Below are positions 54,785 to 64,000 of a DNA stretch of 64,000 bases, piece after piece. Source of the DNA: Ceratopteris richardii (taxonomy: Eukaryota; Streptophyta; Polypodiopsida; Polypodiales; Pteridaceae); NCBI GenBank assembly GCA_020310875.1, contig CM035420.1, positions 183,237,198 through 183,301,197 of the forward strand, given 5' to 3'. Numbering within the stretch: the first letter of the stretch is position 1; each line of letters opens with the position of its first letter. The notes beneath the pieces were generated by a model. The model saw only the letters and a program-made list of their open reading frames with translations. It ran no database searches and was not told the origin of the DNA. The position numbers and the translations under genes are program-made.

Positions 54785-55434
54785 CCAAGTGTCAAGCATT
54801 CATAGGTGGTTAAGCACATCTTTACTACTTGAGTGGTACCTGGCTACTTGGATTGTTTTACTCCAAGGGGGGATCACTACTGCCATATTTACATGCTATT
54901 TCTGACTCTATCTAGGCTAGTTGCCATGACACTCGTGTGTCCACTAGTGGCTTTTGCTTCATGCTTAGTAGCTTATTTTATTTTGGTTGAGCAAGAAGCA
55001 GCCTACTGTGGCCACGTCTAATTGTGAGGTTGAGTATAGGATAGCTTTCACAGTGACTGTTGAGTGTGTGTGGCTCAGGCGCCTTATGGCGGATTTGGGT
55101 GTTGGTCAATCTTCTGCCACCACCATCTTCATTGACATTCAGAGCGCATTGGCAATTGCAAGGAACCCAGTGTTCGATGCTCGCACTAAGCACATTGAGG
55201 TGCATTATCATTATGTCAGGGAGAGGTTCTCTGCTACAGAGATCAGCTTGGCATATGTGCCCACGCAAGAGAACATTGCAGACCTTTTCACGAAGGTTCT
55301 CCCTAGGGAGAAGTTTGAAGCTTTCCACAAATCTTTGGGCTTGCTTCCTTTTGTGGATTGATTCCACATAGCTTGGCACTTCCTTAAACATGAGTGTCAG
55401 CTCCTTGTTCACCACATCACTCCAAGGGGGGATT
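54785..55434 (+). pseudogene. Copia-B3 RNase H and 3' region, right of Gypsy-A1
   Basis: The RNase H part of Copia-B3 resumes here: KKQPTVATSNCEVEYRIAF, SATTIFIDIQSALAIARNP, KHIEVHYHYVRERF and YVPTQENIADLFTK, ending LGLLPFVD near 55360. A polypurine tract (CCAAGGGGGGA, 55422-55432) follows. Fossil. Confidence 0.88.
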
Positions 55435-55661
55435 TGTTGATATATTTAGGTAGTGATGTGTGTGAACACACTAGGACCACTGGGGCACTTTTTTCCCTCT
55501 TTAGGAGGTTTTTCCCCTAGACTTGTATATACGCCTATTGCCCTAACGTGTCATTGATCTTTGTACATTCTAGTGGTAATACATTTAGTATTGTGTGTTC
55601 TGCTTCAAGCTTCTTCTTCCTTGTGCTGTTCGCGTGCTTCCGCAAACCTCAAACTCCAACA
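55435..55661 (+). repeat. 3' LTR of Copia-B3
   Basis: 227 bp, TGTTGATATATTTAG to ACTCCAACA, followed by ATTTT, the partner of the GTTTT that precedes the 5' LTR. Confidence 0.92.
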
Positions 55662-56390
55662 ATTTTTGCCTCCTCTATATCATCCCTCTCATCAACAAGT
55701 GCATCATGTAAATCTGCATAAGAAATGGAATGATCTTCATCATCATGTGAAACCTATAAAGGTTTATAAATTGCTTCATTTGGACCAATATTTGACTGTC
55801 CACCCATAAAAAGAGGTAGCAAAGTGTCATACACATCCTTGGAGCTAACCGATGTCTCCTTAGTACATGAAAGTAATGGCTGAATTGCATCTTCCATGAA
55901 AGCAACATCATGACTAACCAAGATGCATTTAGTCTATGGATGATACAAATGGTAGCCTTTCCTTTCATAACAACATCCAACAAAGAATACATTTCGCTAC
56001 TTTGTAATCCAATTTCTTGCATTGTTGTTCAGGCATTAATGCATATGCAAGGCAACCAAAGACACCCAAATGAGCAACAGATGGCTGCAACCATGCCAAG
56101 CCTCATATGGAGTGATAGACTGCAGTGCTTTGGTGGGACACCTGTTAAGTACATATGCTTCACACATAATAGCCTCAAGCAAGAAGCTATTAGTGAAGCC
56201 TGACTTTTGGCCATACATGGGTTGTAGGTTGTGCTTATATTTTCTCTTGTACAAGGGAACCCTCCTTTGCTCATCAAAATACCCTTTTATGCATATTTGG
56301 AGCTTGCACATGAGAACACCCTCATAGAACCCTTTTTTATAATTATCCAAGCATAAGGCTTGAAAGCTTGTAAATAAACCCTTTTTTGGC
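55662..56390 (-). mobile_element. Copia-B2, part 2: end of integrase and spacer
   Basis: Minus-strand continuation of Copia-B2: the integrase C-terminal area (EAYVLNRCPTKALQSITPYE, near 56200-56100) and the spacer that leads into the RT part at 37445. At about 56390 it gives way to Copia-B4 in the opposite orientation; its gag, protease and 5' LTR are missing. Fossil. Confidence 0.78.
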
Positions 56391-59255
56391 CAAAGATATA
56401 TACAGGTTTTGGTTCGCCAGTATAAGCATCTCAAAGTCTACTATAGGTTTAGCCGAACTCATCAGGGTAGTTCTGTTCAACTTTTTGAGATACAATCATT
56501 TTTCTACATTAGGGTATTTTAGTTAGTGGCCATGGCTGAAAGCAGTGATGTATTTTGTATGTTGGATGTTGAGGATAAGTTGGATGGTACACATTATCCA
56601 TCCTGGGCTTATATGATGCATCATGTATTGGTCGCAAAAGGACTATGGAATATTGTGCAGGGTGTTGAAAAACGTCCTATTACACCTGCAAATATAGGTA
56701 CTGAAGCTGATGCAAATGGCATCGAAGATGGTGATATGTTGCAAATTCCTACTCATGTTGTGGTTTCTACTGCACCTACTACAGAGCCAATTCATTGCGA
56801 TGGTAGAGATGCTCAAGCACATGCATTGATAGCCTTTTCTGTCAAACGTACAATTATTCCTCACATTTGCTCTTGCAAAACAGCTAAGGATGCTTGGGAT
56901 ACACTTACCACATTGTACCAGGCTAGGAATGAGGCTCGTGTTGCTTACCTCTGAAAATAGTTGGAGAGCGAGCATATGAATGAAGGTATTTCTATGGATA
57001 GTTCTCTAACAAAGATCAAAGACTTGAAGGAACAATTGATTTCTACTAATGAAGTTATACAGATAGCTCACTTGTGCAGACTGTTTTGAATGGTCTTCCT
57101 GTTTCATATCAGAGTTTTGCTTCTACTCTTCATTTGAGATGAAAGGCAATCCTAATGCCTTGACATTTGAGGAGTTAGTCTCTGTTCTATTACAGGAAGA
57201 TTAGTCTAGCCAAAATAGGTCTATTATGCATGTTGCAGATCAAGCTTTCTTGGCTAGTCAGAAGGACAAAGGTAAATGGAGCTCATCTACTAGTAAGCAA
57301 AAATCTGCAAATGTTGCACATTCGAAGAAGGAAGACAAAGATGAGAAGAAATTAGAAAAGTAGAAATTCTTTTACAAGTACTGTAAAGGAAACGATCATT
57401 TATTAAAGAAGCATCCAAAATTGGCTGCCAAAGAGGTAAAGAAAAAGAGGCTGGAATGGTTGTTGTAGAGGCCTCTACACCAAAAACAGTGTGTGCTAAT
57501 CTTGTGCAGAATGAAGAATGGGTGTTTACTACTGTTTGTAGTTTTCACCCATCTTCTCATGAGCAATGTATGTCTGCAGTAGACTCAGCTATTTGGTATT
57601 TTGATAGTGGGGCAACCAAACATATTACCTCACAGTGTAGTTTCTTCACTTCACTTGAGGAGCCTACCCCTACAAGGAATAGTGTCACATGCACCAACAA
57701 CTCCTCTTATCCTATCATGGGAGTTGATAAGATCATTCTGACTACTACTGATGGTACTTTGTCGGATGCTTTATTTGTGCCAGGGACCAAGAGAAATATG
57801 TTATCAATTTTAGCATTGGCCAAGATTGGCTTGGTTGTGAAATTTGTTGATGTCACATATACAATTCATGATTCATCAAATGGCAACATGATTATTACTT
57901 CTGGCATTTTATGTCATGGGCTATATAAGCTCATAGACTATGAAAAATTTGTGAATGATTTAGCATGTGGAGTACATGATTCTCAAGCTATATGAGATGC
58001 AAAGCTTTGGCATGCACGCTTTGGTCATCTGAATTTTGCTAGTTTACTATGCCTGCAGAGATCTGAAATGGTGTTCTCTTTGCCCAAACTTGAGGCACCC
58101 GGTAAACATGTTTGTGAGGGTTGTATTTTGGGAAAAATCATCGTTCATCCTTCCCAAAAGATGGTTCAATTTGAGCTACTCAGAAATTGTACCTTGTACA
58201 TAGTGATGTTTGTGGTCCTATGCGGACACCTTCTTTTGGAAATTATCTTTACTTCATGCATGCATGGGTATATCCACTGAAAGCAAGGTCCGAAGTGTTT
58301 ATGTGCTTCAAACAATTTTTCTTTTGATTGAAAATATTTTAGCATGTAAAATGGGCACCCTCCATTCTGATCGAGGGGGGGGGGATACATGTCTTCTGAC
58401 TTCAACGCATTTCTGGCTAAATGTGGGGTAAAACATTAGTGTATAGTGTCATATACACTTCAACAAAATGGAGTTTTTGAACGGAAGAACATGTCACTCA
58501 TGGAGATGGTGAGGTGTATGGTCAAGAGTGAGGCTTTACCACATAGTTTCTAGCTTGAGGCTCTCATGTGTGCAACATATGTACTTAATAGATGTCCCAC
58601 TAAAGCATTGTACTCTATCACTCCATATGAGGCTTGGCATGGTTGTAAGCCATCTGTTGCTCACCTGTGTGTTTTTGGTTGTCTGGCACATGCATTAGTG
58701 TCTGAACAACATTGCAAGAAATTGGATGATAAAGCAATAAAATGTATTTTTATTGGGTCCAATTCTAAAAGCAAAGGCTATTGTCTGTATCATCCATAGA
58801 CTAAAGGAATTTAGTCGTGATGTTGTTTTTGTGGAAGATGCTATTTAGTCTTTACTTTCATGTATGAAGGAGATAGCAAATTAGATGCACCTATATCATA
58901 TCATACTTGTTTAGGCTCTCATAGTGTCTCTTTTGCATCAGATTGCTATGTTATGGCTACCTCTAGTCTCTGTGATGAGAATGAGCCTATTTCATTTGAT
59001 GAAGCTTTGAATATTGGATGGCTACAATGCAATCTAAATATGATGCTATCGTGAAAAATGGTGCTTGGTCTTTATGTGACTTGCCTCCTGGCAAGAAGGC
59101 CATTGGCACTAAGTGGGTATACAAGCTAAAGTGTAAACTTGATGGAACAATTAAGAGGTCTAAGGCTAGGCTTGTTGCAAAGGGTTATGTGCAGGAAAGA
59201 GGCATTGATTTTGATGAGACCTTTGCACCTACATGTCGAATGACTACTCTCGGTA
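56391..59255 (+). mobile_element. Copia-B4: copia fragment, gag to early RT
   Basis: A plus-strand copy of the Copia-B family without LTRs. It begins inside the leader (GCCAAAGATATATACAGG), then has gag (from 56532: MAESSDVFCMLDVEDKLDG), protease (about 57590: WYFDSGATKHITSQ), GAG-pre-integrase and integrase remnants (about 58000-58800: PTKALYSITPYEAWHGC), and the start of RT (KAIGTKWVYKLKCKLDG, DFDETFAPT near 59220). Similarity stops at about 59255. Broken fossil. Confidence 0.86.
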
Positions 59256-59429
59256 GCAAAGTCCTCTCCCTTTATTTTCTACTTGTACCTTGTTCTGACC
59301 TACCTTTCCTTAGGTTGTGCATGAAGCTTACTTCTGGAGCTTCTCTTGATTTCTCTCAATTAACTATTGGGGAGTTTGCTTGTCGTGCACTAGTCGATGG
59401 CTTGTGTTAGGGAAAAACGTTTTGGCCTT
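59256..59429. other. No recognised feature
   Basis: This short stretch between the Copia-B4 break and the Gypsy-A3 gag matches neither family. A small open frame crosses it without any known domain. Confidence 0.45.
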
Positions 59430-59439
59430 GCCAAAAATT

Positions 59440-60040
59440 AGTTTTTTTACTATAGTCAGAGACTAAGTACATTTGTTCCAAATCATGACTCATGTATATG
59501 GGTTTCTCTAGAACATCTGGATCCTTAAACTCATATACTATCTACTCATGTTTGGTGTAAGGCTTGTCTGAATTCAACTTCCAAAAGGCCTCTTCAGTAG
59601 CCATGTTAGCACAAAGCTCTATAGCGGTATTGTTATGAGGTATCTTTGTGGTAGCTATTAGTATCGATCTTTTTTAAGGAGTGGATGCAATCTCCTCTAG
59701 ATCACCTTCTTCTGAATCTCAAACTTCTTACTTTGGGGGAACATTCCCAAAGTCATTCGTTCTCTCAAGTTGATTAGTAACCACGTACATAGCTCTTGTT
59801 GATCTATGTATGATCCATTCTCAAAATTGACTATTGGGTGGCATAGACCATAGGGTGTTCTGGGTTTCTCAAGTATATTGTTGATCTTCTCAAACCATCC
59901 TCATAGATGCAAGCACCTAATTGGTTGGAATGGATATACTCCAATTGTGTCTTGTAGGGCTCTTTTGGAACCTCAAGGTAAGTTGCCCTATTGCTATGAA
60001 TCGATCTCTCAATGCTATAGGAGCTATTTGACTCACTCAT
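59440..60040 (-). pseudogene. Gypsy-A3 gag, N-terminal part (decayed)
   Basis: Minus-strand matches to the Gypsy-A1 gag: PYKTQLEYIHSNQLGACIYE and DGLRRSTIYLRNPEHPM at about 59980-59840, then AIELCANMATEEAFWKLN near 59620-59570 (Gypsy-A1 has SIELFLNRETEEAFWRFK). Fossil. Confidence 0.78.
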
Positions 60041-60679
60041 TTATTGGTTATCACTCGATGGGTGGCTAGCTAACTACTTGGACCAAGACTTGGTTGCATA
60101 GTTGACACTAGCTTCATATGACCTTAGGCTTTGTGATCCACTTTGCCAAGGCACTTAACTGATCTAAGGTTCATAAATTAGCCCAATTTCCCTTTCTCTC
60201 TTTCTTTTAAGATTCTCTTTTTAACGAGCATTCACTTATTAGTTTCACTTGCTGAGTTATTTGCTTTATTAGTTCTTGTCTCAATATATTGTTGTAGGAG
60301 TACTTGAGTTGGTCGACTTGATTGTAATATGGCAAATTAAGTCCTTTTACCATTCGGTTTTGTAGAGATTAAAAATTTTTACATTCTTAAAATTGATCTC
60401 CTTAAACTTCTTTAACTTGATAATTCTTATCATCACCCTAAGCTTTATAACTAGCACTAATCTTAGCCTAAGCTAGAATTTACAAAGGGGGTTTGTAATT
60501 CTCCAAACTTAAGTTGTTTTTGTAGCTCTGAGTAGCCCAAGAACATCTCCCAAGCTTTTGTTTCTCAGTTTAGACCCCTTGTGAGAGTCTCAAACGCTTG
60601 GACTCTATCCTTCTAGCTCTTGTAATTCACCAAAAGACCTTTGGAAATAGAACAAATTTATACAAAAAATCAAAACCCT

Positions 60680-61020
60680 AAATTTCTCTATGTAGGTAGT
60701 CTATCATGATAGGCCGATCTATCGAAGGGGTGGTTTTTCATGATAGATGGTCAGTCTGTCACAATAGATAGGGCCTATCATGGGGGTGGTATGTCATGAT
60801 AGACAAGTGTCTATTATCTCTTTGGTCTATCATGGGATCTATCATGACAGAGGGTCTCTATCATGTCTTTTGGGTTATCACAATAGACACGTGTCTATCA
60901 CATAGTGGTTTGTCATGATAGATGAGTTTCTATCATGATGGAGTGGTCTATCATGACAAATGATTGGTCTGTCACGATAGATGGGGTTTGTCATGATAGA
61001 TGGAGCCTATCACTTGTTAT
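60680..61020 (-). repeat. Leader tandem array of TATCATGATAGA-type units (Gypsy-A3)
   Basis: About fifteen degenerate units built on TCATGATAGATGG and TCTATCATGA, with variants CACGATAGA and CACAATAGA. The core ATCATGAT is a palindrome. The array lies between LTR and gag, the same place as the ATCGCGAT array in Gypsy-A1. Confidence 0.88.
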
Positions 61021-61499
61021 GACTTTGGCTTGTTGCTATAGAGCCAAAAACTCAAAGATTTTGAAAATTGTATAGTGTGTGGAGATGGTGTTGGGGATGC
61101 CTACATTGAGTTGCACACGCATTTTCAAAAATCCAATTTTTTTTGTTTATCATGATAGATCGAATTGATCGATCTGAATTTAAAAAAAAAACATAGATGT
61201 ATTTGTGTGCAATCTTGGACACGAAGATGGAGGTGAAACCTACGCAAAGGCACTAAAAACAAGCAAAAGAATAGGATATTCAAGATTTCTCTCTTTCTCT
61301 CTCGTGAATGCAAATGAGGAAAGTGAGGGGGTGGATAGATATGGCAAAAACATATTTTTTTGATGAAGATGATGATGCATGGCCATGGTGTTGGAAGGTG
61401 CCAGAGATGAAGATGATGCAAAAAATGGGTGAAAATCGTGAAAACGCTAAGAAAAACAACAAATTTTACGTTCCAAGATTAATCCCTCTTAGCATCACA

Positions 61500-61800
61500 T
61501 GTTCATCCTCAAGCACCACGTCAAGAAGCTTCACCTCCTTAATTGTCAATCTACAGAGATGTGAGGATGATATGATGTTCTTGAATGAGTAAAGTATGCA
61601 AAAAAGTTTCTAGGTCAGTTTTGAAGTATCTAGTGAGTTACAATAATTATGAAAATAGGTGGGTAGACTCTATCTAAGCTCTTCAAGCTTGAGGACTCCT
61701 CTTCTTGCACAAAATGGAGTAGTACACTACAAAATTGATGGTTTATAATGAAAATAGTGATAAAAATCATTGTTGTGCACTTAATGGCATCTTTGAGCTT
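61500..61800 (-). repeat. Partial 5' LTR of Gypsy-A3
   Basis: Two blocks align with the Gypsy-A1 LTR in the same order, with the region between and the far end strongly diverged. Neither terminus nor a primer site could be fixed. Confidence 0.6.
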
Positions 61801-62540
61801 TAGTGATTTGGCACCTTTGGAATAAATGTGATTCAATATCTAGTATCTTTGCACACACTTCTGTTTGCATGCTCCCTCTTCATTTGTGCCTGCTTCCTCC
61901 TCCTCCTCTAGCTGGACCTGCCTACATAGTCCTCCCACAAATCATCAATCAACCATCTCTTACTGGTGTGATCTTTATGCTCCATGGAGGATGCACTTTG
62001 ATTCTTTAGAACCATGCCACTAGGCATGAAGGTTGGGCCCTTATGAGGTTCCTCTGCATCTAGGTCCTACTTGTGCTATTGTCCCAATTTCCTTCATTCT
62101 TCTTTTTCTTCACTCCTCTTGGGCCACTCCTTTCTCTTATCATAAGACTACAAATCAAGCATTGTTTTGTGCTCTTGAAGAGTACAAGCTTGATCATTTG
62201 GGAACAATAGCTAGAGGATCACCCCTACCCAAGTTGATATGGGTTTTGGTTCTTGTAATTTTGGAATTATCCGATAAAATTTGGTGTGCAACATTCTAAA
62301 TATTGCTTTGTTGAGAAATAGGTATGGGCCCTCAGAAATGGGGAGGTTCCTAAGTGACAAGTTGAGCTTCTTTTGTAAACACTCTATCTTGTTCTTACAA
62401 GTGGGGGTCAGAGCTCAGAACTTGAACATATCAAGTTGTAATGATCATCAAAGTCTCAATATAAGTAAGTTGTACCATATTATCAATGGGTGCCTTTAGC
62501 TTCATCTCTCATTCCCATCTACCATACTTGTGCTTTTGCA
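61801..62540. other. No recognised gene
   Basis: AT-rich DNA with a CT-rich stretch near 61880-61915 and 62080-62140. An 88-codon open frame (62033-62299) has no recognised domain. Confidence 0.45.
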
Positions 62541-62582
62541 CATTTCACTAATATGTGATCAAATTCACGACAAAACTAGCAT
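62541..62582 (-). pseudogene. Zinc-knuckle relic of a retrotransposon gag
   Basis: Minus-strand codons show Cys and His at CX2CX4HX4C spacing (ending FCREFDHILVKCAKAQVW). This is the retroviral-type knuckle of copia and chromovirus gag. The surroundings are decayed and the parent element is unknown. Confidence 0.45.
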
Positions 62583-63067
62583 TGAGGGCCTTGAGAGGCG
62601 ACACTATTACATCATCCCTTATTATGGTTTTGTTGTCTTCCTCATAATGATTAGCTCCTTGAGTATCCTATTGATCACACTCATATTTTTCTTGATTGAA
62701 ATTTAACATTCCAAACTTGATGGACAATTCTTACATTCTATTATTCCGTTACTCTTGTAGTACGGCTCTTACTTGAAGTGCCAGATAACTAAACTATTAG
62801 CCACATGTCATTGGTTCTACTTGTTGTTGTAGAGGACTGAAGAGGACTAAATATAAGAGAGAGAAGGAAGCAAAAGAAAGAAGAGAGGAAAAGCAGGCCC
62901 CCAAAATTTTCAAGAAATGGCTCACTTTCTTTTCCTAAAACCCATTGTAAAACATTAAAAAGCTTTGTAAATGCTCCAAAGGAGTCCTCTAGATGCATGA
63001 ATCCTAAAGATTATCATACCACCTTTGTACAATAGTAGGCAATTAGTGATTTATAGAGAAATTATCA
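62583..63067. other. No recognised gene
   Basis: A purine-rich stretch (AGAGAGAAGGAAGCAAAAG, about 62850-62895) and otherwise unassigned AT-rich sequence lie just outside the CACTA terminus. Confidence 0.45.
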
Positions 63068-64000
63068 CACTACAAGGAATACGGGCGCATAACGACGATT
63101 AAGGCGACACAATTTCATCGCTATAAAATTGCAAAAAGCATCGTAAGAAGTGTCGAGCGTGGACCGTTGATTAAAAGATGAGCTAAATGATGTTTTTTTT
63201 GACGTGTGGCACGACGGATGTGCGACGCTTGCATAGAGCATCGCTAAAGCGACGGTTTAAAAAAGTGTCACATAAGCAACACTTTTTTGAGTCGCTTTTT
63301 ATGATGCCTTCACACATATACACATGCACATACACACATATATACACACACATACATGTGCACATACACACATATATATACACACACATACATGTGCACA
63401 TACACTTACACATACACACACATACACATGCATATGCACAAACATTTCTACAGCCACATAAAAAGACTTGCATGCATGCATTATTGCATATATATACACA
63501 CATACATAAATTAACATATACTTAAATACATGTATATGCACATCCACATGCATGCACATGGATGCAAATGGAAATGCATCCACACGCTCATGCATGTTTC
63601 ATATATATACACATGCATATACATACATTTGTATATGTTTATACACATACACATACATATGCACATATGTATATATACACACACATACACATATATACAT
63701 ATATATATATATGCACATACGTCATACACATATGTACATATATATATATATAAGCACATACGTACACACACATATACACATGCACACACACATGCACATA
63801 CATACATATACACATATACATGCACATACACACATATACACATACACTTACACATATACATGCACATACATATGCACACACATACACATGCACATGCACA
63901 TACTCATATACACACATATACACTTACACATGCACATGCACATACATACATATACACACACATACACATGCACATACACATATATACACATATACACTTA
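63068..64000 (+). mobile_element. Terminus of a CACTA (En/Spm-type) DNA transposon
   Basis: The end starts CACTACAAGGAATACGGG, the plant CACTA terminal repeat. Over the next 230 bp come subterminal motifs in both directions: GCGAC/GTCGC about six times and CATCG about four times (for example GCGACGCTTGC, GAGCATCGC, AGCGACGG). CACTA transposases bind such subterminal repeats. From about 63300 the element runs into a microsatellite and off the window, so the transposase and other end are not visible. The 3-bp target duplication would be TCA or nearby and cannot be checked. Confidence 0.72.
63301..64000. repeat. (CACATA)n / (TACACA)n microsatellite
   Basis: About 0.7 kb of alternating purine-pyrimidine repeats (CACATA, TATACA, TGCACA). 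The long Cys/Val/Tyr or His/Thr open frames on both strands here come from the repeat and are not genes. Confidence 0.96.

Larger units (their letters stand above)
37452..55661 (+). mobile_element. Copia-B3: full-length copia, split by Gypsy-A1
   Basis: Without Gypsy-A1 the element is about 4.7 kb, the normal size for copia. Parts: 5' LTR 37452-37662, primer site 37663-37676, gag from 38017, protease, integrase, reverse transcriptase to about 41240, then Gypsy-A1 (41319-54779), RNase H (54980-55361), polypurine tract and 3' LTR 55435-55661. The flanks are GTTTT (37447-37451) and ATTTT (55662-55666), a target duplication differing by one base, and Copia-B2 continues on both sides. The LTRs differ by about 10% by eye. 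It carries several breaks. Confidence 0.92.
59430..61800 (-). mobile_element. Gypsy-A3: 5' part of an old Gypsy-A copy
   Basis: On the minus strand: part of a 5' LTR (about 61800-61500), a leader with its own tandem array (61020-60680), and gag start (about 60040-59440). The LTR matches Gypsy-A1 in two places: AAGCTTGAGGACTCCTC with CAAAATGGAGTA (about 61690-61722) and CACCTCCTTAATTGTCAAT (about 61530). The gag shows PYKTQLEYIHSNQLGACIYE. No protease or later part follows. Old and broken. Confidence 0.78.

Noticed and set aside
55675-56327. Plus- and minus-strand small frames as host genes
   Set aside because: They are shadows of the Copia-B2 integrase and spacer region on the minus strand.
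61732-61752. Second CACTA terminus (CACTACAAAATTGATGG)
   Set aside because: It lies within the Gypsy-A3 LTR remnant and lacks the following GCGAC-type subterminal repeats, so the five-base match is probably chance.
63187-63923. Several overlapping Cys/Val/Tyr-rich and His/Thr-rich open frames on both strands
   Set aside because: They are translations of the (CACATA)n microsatellite in different frames, with no domain and no coding signature.

Overview
This is plant nuclear DNA. The one host gene recognised is a five-exon chloroplast thioredoxin of the y type (2902-6347) with GT-AG introns, and one intron holds a piece of plastid 16S rRNA DNA. Nearly everything else is retrotransposon: Ty1/copia elements primed by initiator tRNA-Met, Ty3/gypsy chromoviruses, and very large Athila/Tat-like Ty3/gypsy elements with a tRNA-Asp-type primer site. 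One gene in 64 kb, deep nesting and long microsatellites point to a land plant with a large, repeat-rich genome. A fern or other non-seed plant is possible, but the sequence alone does not settle it.

Layout. 1-2454: 3' part of a copia element (Copia-A1, minus) and AT-rich microsatellites. 2455-6730: the thioredoxin locus. 6731-9765: 5' part of a second copy of the same copia family (Copia-A2, plus), so the gene sits between inverted copies. 9766-13751: AT-rich DNA with one SINE-like tRNA head and no recognised gene. 13757-22004: a long element with very short LTRs (LTR-S; 5-bp target duplication ACATG), holding a fragment of a second copia family (Copia-B1). 22005-31085: an old Athila/Tat-like copy (Gypsy-A2) split by a complete chromovirus (Gypsy-B, 24373-30314, duplication TCCAA). 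31086-35495: a second chromovirus (Gypsy-C). From 35496 a nest: Copia-B2 (minus) lies in a Gypsy-C LTR, Copia-B3 (plus) lies in Copia-B2, and a young, whole-looking 13.5-kb Gypsy-A1 (41319-54779, duplication ATTGC) lies in Copia-B3. 56391-59255: Copia-B4. 59430-61800: 5' part of a third Gypsy-A copy (minus). 63068 to the end: one terminus of a CACTA DNA transposon running into a (CACATA)n microsatellite.

How it fits together. The nest orders the insertions: Gypsy-A2, then Gypsy-C, Copia-B2, Copia-B3, Gypsy-A1. LTR divergence agrees: roughly 12-15% for Gypsy-B, about 10% for Copia-B3, 4-5% for LTR-S and about 0.3% for Gypsy-A1. Gypsy-A1 is the most notable object. Its pol polyprotein has two integrase-type H2C2 zinc modules with identical spacing, a second retropepsin-like domain after the integrase, and a C-terminal tail of repeated WVPKK-like motifs. 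Its leader carries a 0.9-kb array built on the palindrome ATCGCGAT. The old Gypsy-A3 copy has an array at the same place built on ATCATGAT.

Coordinates of decayed elements and of ill-defined ends are approximate. Percent identities and family assignments were made by eye, with no database search.
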